From NCBI RefSeq assembly GCF_028583425.1, contig NC_072791.1:197508311-197572310 (forward strand): a stretch of DNA of 64,000 bases. Reading direction: 5' to 3'. The notes under the pieces were generated by a model, which did not search any database, was not told where the DNA came from, and was given only the letters and a program-made list of their open reading frames with translations. Made by a program: the position numbers and the translations under genes. Below are positions 49,901 to 61,900 of this stretch, piece by piece; positions within the stretch are counted from its first letter, which is position 1, and every line of letters starts with the position of its first letter. This DNA comes from Eublepharis macularius (Eukaryota > Chordata > Lepidosauria > Squamata > Eublepharidae).

Positions 49901-52900
49901 AAATGGTCACATGGCTGGTGGCCCCGCCCCCTGATCTCCAGACAGAGGGGAGTTGAGATTGCTCTCCGCACCGCTGAGCTCCCCTCTGTCTGGAGATCAG
50001 GGGCCGGGGCCACCAGCCATGTGACCATTTTCAAGAGGTTCTGGAACTCCGTTCCACCACGTTCCCCCTGAAAAAAAGCCCTGCTGGGAAGTATTCTCAG
50101 AATGACAACCCTAGCACCTTGGCGGCTTCCCACCAAGAAAAACTCAATGGAATCAGTATATTTTTCTTCTCCAAAGGTCCCATTCATTTACTAACTCCCT
50201 CCTAATAATCCAGTCTTCTGTTTAAAGTACAACAGTTATATCTGCTGACTAGTTTGTCTATTCACATTAAGTCCACTCATAGATGAGTTCCAATATGCCA
50301 ACCGCACACAAGCCCTTGCATCCCTTCAGGGTTACTTCCACTCTAAGTACGTTTGCAGCACTCAGTGGACAGGACAGATGTCCATCCTTCTCCACATGGA
50401 GGCTTCAGCTCGGAAGTGTGGTGCTTACAGGGAGCAGTGCCATCCTTTATGATTACTCAAATGCTGCTACATTACTCCAGTCACTGCTCTATGTAGTTCC
50501 ATCTGCAGTACTCCCTCCCTAGCCAGAGGTATGACTGTACGGAGGAAGGAAGTTGAAAATTTCATTGGGACTATTGGAAAGAACAAGGCTGTGAAGTCAA
50601 ATGGCTAGCCCAGCTAGGTACAATGATGCAACCATTACTCAGAGGAGGAACATGAGTGGACCGCTGGTAGCCAGATCACATCAGCAGCAGCACCATGGCA
50701 TCTCTCATTAGTGACCACAGCAGGACTTAAAAATATGAACCACGGCACAAGACGCCGTGGGATATGAAGGCTGATGGTGAAAGGAAGCCCCACTGTCCAC
50801 TGCATTCACTTATTGTCATTCTGTGCTGCCAAGAGTTACTGATAAGCTTACCTTTCACTGTCTGCACACAGGAATTGGGTGCTGGAGCACATGGGGAGGC
50901 AATAAGCGGTGCTGCCAAACTGTACTACCATGAAGTTATCTGGACATTCACAGGAATAACCATAACCACCATTTTTTATTAGACACAGATGGGAACAGCC
51001 ACCATTGTTGGTCCCACAAGGATTACTTACTGCCAAAGAAAGAAGAGGAAAGTCTCGTTATGCCTGAATAATTGCCCCTTACTAAAACTGTAAAGAGTGA
51101 TTTAGTATTGCGTCTGATTCAGGAACTCAGATCTGGGGCAGTTCCAGCACATTATCCTCTTGCATTCACAATAGGGGACCTGTTTCTTGATGATGTATAT
51201 GAGTAAAAACATTCACCTAGAAATGTGTAGACCGTACAACAGGTCCTAAAGCAATCCTGCAAAGCTGTGTCCTGAACTACCTGACAGATCTGTTACCTGG
51301 GAACAGACACCAGATAATACCCATGGGAAGAGTATTGCTAGAGCAGATCAAAGATCAGTGTGGCTGGGCATTTTGTTTTACACAGAGGCCAATCAGATGC
51401 CCCAGGGGCACCGAGGACAAAGCCCTTCTCTTGTCAACCAGCAACTGGGACTGGAGGTTAACTGTCAGATCTAATAGACCCTGTAGACCTATCCTCTTAG
51501 CAGTACCTCATATCTCATACCTTCCAGGGGCACTGTCAGATAATATTGCATAATAAAGGGTGTACTTCTGAACACTGAAAGCGTAACATGACTTTTTACT
51601 AGAAGAAGAAACAGGTGACTCAAATTCAAGATCAAACAAGAAGTTAAATCCAGGACTACAGCAGAAAATAAGTAGATTGAAGGATTGAGCACAGCACTGA
51701 AGCAACCAGCATGCCTTCAAGGGAACATATGATTCTACCGTACGGAATCAGTCCATTGGCTCATCTAGTTCAGTCTTATATGCTCTGACAAAACTATGAC
51801 AGTCTAAGCTCTCGAGCAGACACAGGTATTTCCAAACATGTTACTTAGCATAATTTAAACTGGGCTGAGCCTGAGACTTTCAGCCTGGAAGCATCTGAAG
51901 CACCCGAGCCACAACCTCAACCTAAAGCAGGGCTCTTTCTGTGGGGCTGCTACCTATCTATCTAGAATATTCCCGCAATACCTTTTCCTCCTATGCATAT
52001 AACCAAGCGATTGGTCCCAAAATCCACTGCATGGAAACAAAGCATTTCATGAGAACTGGACCTTCATGTGATCTCAGCTCCTTGTTCTATCACAGAGAGA
52101 GGGCCATGCAATGTTCAGAGGGTTAGGCTTTAAATATCAATCAGACATTCGCAGCGGGTATCAGAATTACTTCCTTACCAATAGGCTGCCTGTATGGGTG
52201 ATAGACATGGATATCAAAGGGTCTGTGGGTGGTATTCGCCAGAACAGCCCTGCCTGACCCATTGTACTTATTTCCCTTTTCAACTGTTCTTGTGTTCCAG
52301 TCTGTCCAGTAGATTGTGTCTTCAAAAATTGTAATTGCAAAGGGATGAGGTAATGTCCCATCATACACAGTGTGACGGTGTCGACCATTTAAGTCTGAGT
52401 ACCTGGAGGAAGAAGAACCCACCGTCAACCCGGAGATAAATATTTGAACTGTCTCAGAATGTTTGCGCTCTGCTTCTGATTGAGTACTCAATAAACGGAG
52501 GAAGCAATTACTCTCTTAGTCTGTTTGTTTTAGGGCCTCAAATCAGAATCAGGGCATTTTGTAAATGAGCAGATGACCAATTGCCACTACTTTTATAACT
52601 GAAAATACACAGCTTACTATTACTGGTAATTGAACATGTTTATTAGTATCTATCAAGTTTCTGAAGCCCAAATACTGTTTGTTATGAGTCCTCTATTAGG
52701 CGCATTCAAAGTCTCGAAATAAGAAATAAATATACAGAGAAGAACCCTGTGTGATTGTTCTTTGCACTGGTGTAAATCTGGACATAGTTCGCACGTGGAT
52801 TAGTAGTAACTGTCCTCCTCTATCCTTTTCCTTTCTGTAAAGCATCTTTAAAAAGCCCTTCAGTCTGTGGAAAATCTTTGCTTGACATTTGCTTCACATA

Positions 52901-55900
52901 CTAGTATTCTCGTATTCCACCTACTCCTCTAGTACACTTTAAATATTTCATTTTCTTTTTTAAAGAGCCATGTTTGGTTCCTTACTGAGCCACATCTGGC
53001 TCTGGATCCATAGTTTGTAGGCCCTTGTTCCAGCCTAAGGTGTTTTCCTCCAACTACTCCTTCTGAGTAGTCAGCTACAGGCCAGTAATTAGAGAGTATG
53101 GAACGTCAAAGAGCTCTGTCTCAGGGAGAAGAGGCAAACAGCCTAGTTTTAAGTGTTTGACCAGAAGATAAAGTCCAAAATCAGAGAATGAATTGTTGTG
53201 TTCTACCTTATATGTAATTTATCTTTGGTTTCTTGGGGAATAGAATAACAGACATGAGATAGTTGGGAGCATCTGATGGGGCACACTGTGTGAAATGTTG
53301 GTTACAAAAAATCCATAATTCAAGGAATCCATACCAATCAAATCCCATCATCACAGTCTCTATGTCCCTGCCCGCTATCCTTCCTCTGGGGGGTAAGGAT
53401 GCAAACGTGAACTCCCTAGGGTCTGTCCTAGTAAGCAAGAATGACGTCTCTGCCACCTTCCTTCTCCGCTGAACCATTTGGCATGTGGCTGGAGCATACT
53501 TCTGTATCCCTCAGAGAAGACGTACAAAGATATTCTTTCTACCTTTCAAAGGATTTGTTGACATGGGTGCAGGGGTCAAAACCAGTTGTTTTTGCCTATC
53601 CATATATTAAAGAACAAGCACAGAGCCTCAACTTTCCTGTTAACATAATGGTTACAATCTTGAGAAAGAACAAGTGTGTGGGTTTCTCACAGCTACCTAC
53701 AAAGTGCTGGATACTGCATACTAAAAGTCAAACTAGACGTAACAGTGTCCTCAGATCCAAAATGGCCGCACACACAAGGTCATTTCAGCACTTGAAAAGG
53801 AGTGGGAAAGGGAACACTGCACCGCGAGGGGCCATCATGGCATTTGAAATCCCTTTTAAATGGCAGCAGTATCCACAGGTTGGACCCGTGGATACCATCA
53901 CGTGTAGTTTGGCCCTTCGTTTGTTTTTACTCTTTAGAAATTGTTTTAATGTGGGTTTTATTACAATTATAAAATTCTGTTTGAATACTTTTTTATTTAT
54001 GAGCCACTTAATGTAGTTTTAGGTAGAAATCCAATGAATAAAGGGAAATGTTTCCATATGTCCAATCCTAAACTTTGGGATTTTATGCTGAGCTTTTCAT
54101 AGGCTTCTTCATCATAAATCATCTGAATATTTCGTTCATATAATTCAGAATATGGATCAATGTGATTCTGTGTATGTTAAGGTTTTCATTTCTAAACTCC
54201 TTTCTGTTGTTTTGTTTTGTACTCTGCATTATTTTATGCTTTAATAACTTAAATAAATAAATAATAAAATTTTAACTACAAAAGGAGATCTCAGCTACAT
54301 GAGAAATCCACATCTCTTAACAGGTTACGGCTCTGTTTAATTTCAGAATTTAAATTTTAAACAGAAATGCATAAAGGAAATTTAAAAGACTTCCACAACG
54401 ATTCATTTCTACTTTAATACTTAAAATTTAAAAAATGTATATGAAGCAATAAGCCAAAAGAAAGCTGTCCCGTTTGATTTTAGTATTTTTGCACATCAGT
54501 AACAAGGTTAATTACTACATCAAAACCATGGACCGAATTAAATGTTCTAATTAGTAATCATGGAGCAGCATATTTTTATTCAAAAGAATTCAAACTACAG
54601 CAATCTAATGTGGTAACCCCCAAAATTTGGTATGAAGAGTTACCCAGTTGCTTTATTCTTCTCTATGTACGTACTCAATGTAGTTTAGATGGGCGTCTGC
54701 CCAGTAGAGCTTGTCATTGGTGTAATCTATGGTGAGTCCATTGGGCCATTCTAACTTGGCAGAGACAACCACTGTCTTGTTTTTGCCATCCATTCCTGCA
54801 CGTCCAATATACGGTCGGTCAGCCCAGTCTGTCCAGTAAACCTGTCTGATTTAATAAACATAGTATATATTAATCTAAAATCATTGATTTATGCATTCAA
54901 TCTACCACTGAAACAGAGATCAGGTGAGAAGAATGTTGTTCTAAGTCTGCTTACTGTAGAGGGTACCCATAGCAGCGTCACCGATTTGAAAATACAAGAT
55001 GTCCCATAAAACCTACATTTTGTGGTGAGGACCGCATCAAAAATAGTTTGATGTGTTGTGGAATCATTAGGGGCCATGGCTCAATGGAAGAACATCTCCT
55101 TAGCTTGCTGAAGTTCCCCAGTTCTTCCCCAGTATCTCCAGTTAAGGATAAGGCAGTAGGTGATATGAAAGACCTCTAATGGAAACCATGGAGAGTTGCT
55201 GCCAGTCTGAGTAGACAATACTGTCTTGGATGGCCCAATGGTCTGACTCAGTATAATGCAGCTTCATGTGTGTTCATCAGGGATAACCCTTCTGACGGCT
55301 TATAATATATCTGCCTGCTGACGAAGTGAAGCACTTCATGAGTCTGATGGAGAGGAGTCTGGTTTATGAAAGCTTATGCCACAATAAACGGGTTGCTTTT
55401 TAAAGCTCTATAAAACTTCATTTTAGTTGCAACAGATTAACGCTGCGACCAGTCTGAAAAACAATGGCATTAAAAGGAAATAACGATTAAAACACCTACC
55501 CATATTTGGGGTGAACAACAATGGCTCTAGGGTGCTGGAAACAGAAGGTGTTGTTGGAATCCACACATCGATCAACGAGTTTCTTTCGAAACCGTCCATC
55601 AAGCTCCGCAACGTAGAGACAGTCCTTGTAAGCATCAACCCAGTATAGTTTTCTGAAACAGTTCAAAAGGTACATACAACAACCAAATCCTTTTCAAAGC
55701 AGCTATGTTTCAGCCTTTAAATGATCAATACAATAAAATTGGCTAAAGACATCAAAGTGTCTGGATTTATTTGGGAGGTAAATCAGTTTTACTCCAGTGT
55801 AGCTGCACATTACAGTTACCTCCTGCTATATTCTCACTAGGAACATTACTGACAATAATCCAATTAAAACTTTTCTGTTACAGTTTCTCCACACTTGGAA

Positions 55901-58900
55901 ACGAAACCATGGTTCTTTTTCCTAACCTTATTAACAAAATTTGACAGAAATACTGCAGCACCTTTTTAAAAAATGTTAATTGTGTATAAATAGTATAGAA
56001 TGTAAAATGAAATTAAAGAAACAAACCACCACCACCCCCAGGAAATCTGACAAAGAAAATAAGTGTCATGAAGGAAACCTTCCTGACTCTACAAGAAATT
56101 GTGAAGAAATGGGGAAAAAATGGCACCGGTAACAGTACTTGTCAACTGGTTAGAATTCTTACAGTTTATAAATAGCATACAACCAGCTTCTAAAAAGCAT
56201 GATAGCTGGATGTGTAAAGGTAGTCCAAAAGTACCAAATTAAACTCAGTATTCAAATCCAATTATTTCATGGTGCAGCATACACCATCCAGCGTTACCTT
56301 TCAACATCATTTCTATAGTACTTTAAAAATAAATCAGAATAGAGTTGTCCTTCCACAGGCCTACAGCTAATAAGGCTGAGCTAAAAACCACATGGAGAGG
56401 GAGGAAAGAACAAAACAAGAAAGAATTCAGAAGCAAAGATCTCGATGAAACATACAGGAGTGAGCATATCGGCAGAGGGAGGCAGAGTTTTTTTTTTTTA
56501 AAGAACAGAGTAGCCAAACTAATTTTAGAAGAAAGGCAATATCATAGGATTGGATCCTATCAGCCTTCCCACTGGTGAAAGGCAGAGGAAAGGCCTCTTT
56601 TAACAACCCAAAAACTCTATGACAGGGATTGTTGGGCCTTTATGTCACAGCCAGATCAACCTCACATTGTTGGGCCTTTATGATAAAAAACCACAGAGGA
56701 TAGGGTATGCAGAGAAGAGGGGACTTAGGCAAGATGGAGGAGAAAAACTGGTAGGATCCAGCTCACAGAATGCTGGAGCAAAAGAAAAAGAGTATAAGCA
56801 AGGTCACAAGAAACAGGAAATTTAAATAGAAAGTCAGTACAAGAGACATCAGTTTTTCCTCTTCCTTTGCTGAGAAAGAAATTTCACCCTCTCAAACTGT
56901 TGCTCAAAAAAAAGAAAAAGAAAAATTAAGATTTCAGCACAGTTCTAACTTTCCCTCTGAGCATTTTACTAAAAAGGAACGTGAATAATTAATGGAAAGC
57001 CCGTCATGCTAGGAAGAGAACATTTGAACAGTAAGATTCCAGACCAGTTGCACGTTAAAGACCAACAAGATGTAATGAAGGGAGCTTGGAATCTTGAAAA
57101 TCTTGTTGACCTTTAAGGCACTACTACACTTGAATCTTGCTGTTCTACAGCAGATCAACATGGCTACCCACATACAATCAGTGCATTTGAAAAATTCAGA
57201 AGAAATTGAGAAGAAGCATTCCAGCCTTCACAGAATATTGCCCTCAATTTTTCAAACCTTTCTCCACAACAACATATGCCATATGGTTAGCTACGAAGAA
57301 AGAGAGCTGTAAGCTAGAAAATCCTGGCTTCAAATGCTGTCTTTAGCCATCAGCTTACTTAGGTGGCCTGAGACAAAGCCATTATTCTCACAGAGGCAAC
57401 TCCACTACCAAACAGTAAGGAGAAGATTCTAATACTGACCTACCTTACAAAGCAGTTGTAGAGATTATGGAGAAGCTCTACTCACAAGTTATGCATAGCC
57501 TTGACTATTTTTCTTAACTGAGAGGGAGGATCTAAGTGTTGGTGGATATGGGCTGAAAGATTAACCCCTTATATTCATCAGCATTCAAACTTCTCAGTAA
57601 TAATTGTTTTAAAAAAGAAAAATAGACTTACCTGCCAACCCAATCAACAGCAATACCTTCTCCATTCGGCACACCATCATTAACGACGACTTCCTTATTT
57701 GTTCCATTGAGAAACATTCTTTCAATAACCCTCCTGCCCACATCAATCCAATAAAGCCTTTTTTCTACCCTATCAAAGTCCAATGCCACCACATTTCCAA
57801 GTCCTTGCAAAATGAGAGAGTAAGATAGCCCATCCGTAGTGAGATTCCTAAGATAGTAGCGGTTACTAAAGATGAGGTAGGGTGTGATGTTGCTATTTTG
57901 TCGGCAGCGTTTTCCATCAGGCTCACGGATGTAGCCGGGCGCGCACTTGCAGATGTAGGAGCCAACGGTGTTTTCACAGATCTGGCTGCACACTGAAGGA
58001 GTCTCATTGCACTCATCAATGTCATCACAAGTCTTTTTATTGGACATCAGCCGGTATCCAGGATGACAAGAACAGTAGAAACTGGTCTGGGTATCTGTGC
58101 AGTCATGGTCACAGCCACTGATGGAAGCATCGTTACATTCGTTAATGCCTGTAGATGGGGAAAAAAATATTATCAGGAAAGACATGGTCACTGATATCTG
58201 TTTGCCCACTAAATGTTCACTCTACAGAGCCACACAGTTTTTAGAAAATCAAAGTCAGCAAAGCTATAGTAAGAGGAACCCAAATTGGTTCTGATATTTT
58301 TTGGTTGGACCTAGTGCTTCATGAAAATGGCAAGTGTTTGAGATGCACAAAGTTCCTGGACACATCAACTTCTTACCACTGACAGACCTGCTCCTGCTAA
58401 ATAATTTGTGCACTCTAAATGGATATCAATTTAATGACAGAATCACCTGGCCCACAATCTTAATTAAATCCAAGTACTTACTTGATTATTAAAATGTCCA
58501 ATCCTTCTAAAATCTATTGGCCCAAGCCACAACTGGCTTAAATCCAAATGAATCAGGATTATTTATTTATTTACTTCATTTATACCCTGCCTTTCTCCCC
58601 AATGGGGACCCAAAGCAGCTTACATCATTCTCCTCCCTGCATTTTATCTTCACAACAGCCCTGTGAGGCACGTTAGGCTGAGAGAATGTGACTGCCCCAA
58701 GACAAGCTTCCACTACAGAGCGAAGATTCGAATGCGAGTCTCCCAGATCCTAGTCTGACACTTTAACCACTGCACCACACGGGCTCCCAGCATCAGGCAG
58801 TTGATGAGATAATTAACTTAAATACAATGTTATTATGTGCATGTGACAGTGTTTGCCTAGCTCTAGTTGAACTACACTGAGTATCCGAGACTTGAGTTCA

Positions 58901-61900
58901 AACCAAAAAACAACATTGGGAAAACTTGTGAAAAGATCTCCCAATGAAGGTATGAAAAGTGGCTAGAAACAACAGGTAGCTCAATTCCTATTAGTAGCCC
59001 AAGTCATACTGGGGCTTCAGCCTACAAGTCTATGGGAGATCCCTACAGCGATCCCGACATAACAATCTTGCCTTGTCCCAGCCAAAAAACATTTAAATTA
59101 AAAGTACTTTCTATGTAAGTGCAAAAATTATATTTTTGAATCATAATAATCCAAACATTAAAAGTTATGCAGATTCATACTCTGAATCAGATACTTACAA
59201 ATTTTATTAAAAGCCCAAATACTAATGGTCTCTTATCCGTAATTCCCGCATTAATGAAACCCAGTTTAATTTTGCCTTCTTAGTAATGTCATTTTATCAT
59301 TTTGTGTTATCACCAAGGACATTTTCTGCAAATCTATTTATTAGGCAGACATTTCCAAAGTATTGCTTTAATTCCACATTGCATAAAACTTCTGAATTCA
59401 GAGACATTCATCCCTTCAAAAACGTTCTAGACCTACCACATCCTTTTTCATCACTGTTGTCAAGACAGTCATCTATCCGGTTACAGACTTTGACCATTTC
59501 AGCGCAGTTCCCATTGTCACACTTGAAATAATGGGGAGGACAGGTTGCTTCTGGTGTAACACAGATGTGATCCAACTCATCTGATTCATCACCACAATCA
59601 TTGTCCCCATCACAAATGTAGGCTTTTGAGATGCAGCGGCCATTTTGGCAAGTAAACTGGTGTTGTTGGCAGGGCTGATAGATACAACCCCTCTCATCAC
59701 TGCTGTCACCACAGTCATTACGCCTGTCACACCTGGAAAAGAAAATCACTTTTGGAGTATTACAACAAGATAGTTACTGCCAGTTAGGCAAATATTCTTT
59801 ATTAGGATATTTCTATGCCAATTCTTCAGAGTCTGGCTCAAGGCGGCTTACAATTAAAAACACACCAGAATATTAAAAACAAGGTAAAACCTCTAATTAA
59901 AAGCCTAGGCAAAAAGGTGTTTTGGCTTTGGCAGCTAAAAAAAAAAGCAAAGTAGGTACCAGGCAAGCTTCAAGGGCAAGGATGTTTCAGAGGTGAGGTA
60001 CCACCACAAAAAATGCACTGTCAGTAGGCGTCACCCACCTCACCTTGAGGGCTTGAGGGGTAGATCTTAACTGGGGCTAGATAGTATGGGAGGAGCTATA
60101 CCTCTATTATTATTTTTTAAAAAATGATGAAAGTGCAATTGAAAACCCCATTTCTTTCATTATTATACAAAATTACAGGTAAAAAGAACTGCAAAGCAAC
60201 AATCACATTTAACCCACTCCTGATCTTATTTATACTTAAATGAACTCTTCAAAATAAAACTGAAGGGATTCTGAACAGTACTAGTGTTTTTGCTTTTAGA
60301 GTTTTAGCAACTGTAGATAAATTCCAGATCAACTGATTATGTTGCTTTCTCACTCTCCCCAGCAGCAGACCAAATGATACATGAAATGGGCCTGGGTACA
60401 TTTCATAACCAGAGCATCTTCCATACCGAAGTTCTATGGGCTGACAGATTTTATTCAAATGGTGAGATGTTAATGAAGCAGATGTGGACTAAGTAGAGTT
60501 ACACCCCTCTAATCCCACTGACTTCAATGGACTTGGGTGTAGAACTTGCAACACTTTTCTTTGAAATTAATAGGCACAAATTATTCCGCTTCATGCAAAA
60601 ATACCAGTTCATCAGTTATTTAGATGCATTTTCAAAAATTTATCCTGTCATAGTTTAAATTTGATTTTGTTTTTATAAAAAACACCAATTTCTTTAGCCG
60701 GCAGGTAAAGTGTAGATATTTCATAATGGTTTGGTCTGCAGCCATGATCAGTCCCTATTGAAATAAAGCCACTCTTTGCTCCAGGAAGCTGGTCCCATGA
60801 AGGAATGCCCAACCAAAGAGAGACTGCAAGCGATGACACTGATGGAATTGGAAGATGCTGGTGTTACATGAATCTGGCCCACTGAAATGCCTGGGGAACC
60901 CTTGCGAAACACAAGGCAGGGCATTCAAGAACATCCAACAATTGACAAGGGAAGAAAGTCCACAAGGTCCTTGCTTAGGTTCAGTTCAAAAATCGTCTCT
61001 CTGTTTCTCTGTCTCCCTCTCCCCAAACTTCACTAGGCGTTGCATAGCTGACTTCTGATTGCCTCTTACCATCTTGTTTCCCTTGAGATATGGTCCAGCA
61101 CCCTAGTTTTATCAAAGGAATCGTGTGTAGAATGACCTCACATGTAGTATGACATCACAACTTCTGCCAGCAATAGTGCAGCATTAAGAATAGAGCTGCC
61201 AACTCCATGTTAGGAAATTCCTGAAGATTTGGGGACAAAGCCTGGGGAGGGCAGGGTTTGGGGAGAGGAAGGAGCTCAGTCGGGATGTGATGTAATAGAG
61301 TTCACCCTCAGAAGATGCCATTTCCTCCAGGGGAACTGGTCTCTGTAGTGGGAGAACAGTTGTAATCCAGGGAGCACTCCAACTCCCACCTGGAGGTTGG
61401 CAACCCTAATTAAGAATAAGGTTAAGCTCATTCTTTTCTAAATATGTGGATGGAACCTCAACAACAGGGAACTGGGCTAAGAGACTGCAGCCTTCATTAG
61501 GAGACCAAGTGAGTTTAGGCTGGTCTAGGATTTGAACCCATGTTGAAGTCTGCATGGCCTACTTCCCTATGCTGACTCTAAATGCCCAACTTCCTTCACT
61601 GAAACCCTCTAGCAACTTGTTGCAGTTTATTTATTTGTTTAGAAAATGTATACGCTGCTTCTCCAGAGATCTGCGCAAGGCAGTTTACAACTAAAACAAT
61701 AAAACAAAGCAACCATAAAAAGCAAAGCCACTGAAACACAAGTCGCTGAAAATAAACGGCCACCATTAAAACAGCCCGGGGAATAACAGCAGCATAAAAA
61801 CCACATACTGAGCAGCCTAAAATGAGGCAGTTAAAATGGTCCTCAAGCCAGAGATAAACCAAAACACATTTAAAAGATAAAACTCCATAGTTAAAAGCCT

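Noticed and set aside
53441..54016. 191-codon plus-strand open frame, the longest not in LRP2 apart from frames covering LRP2 exons
   Set aside because: It runs through a MITE, shows no domain, and begins in intronic sequence; taken as chance.
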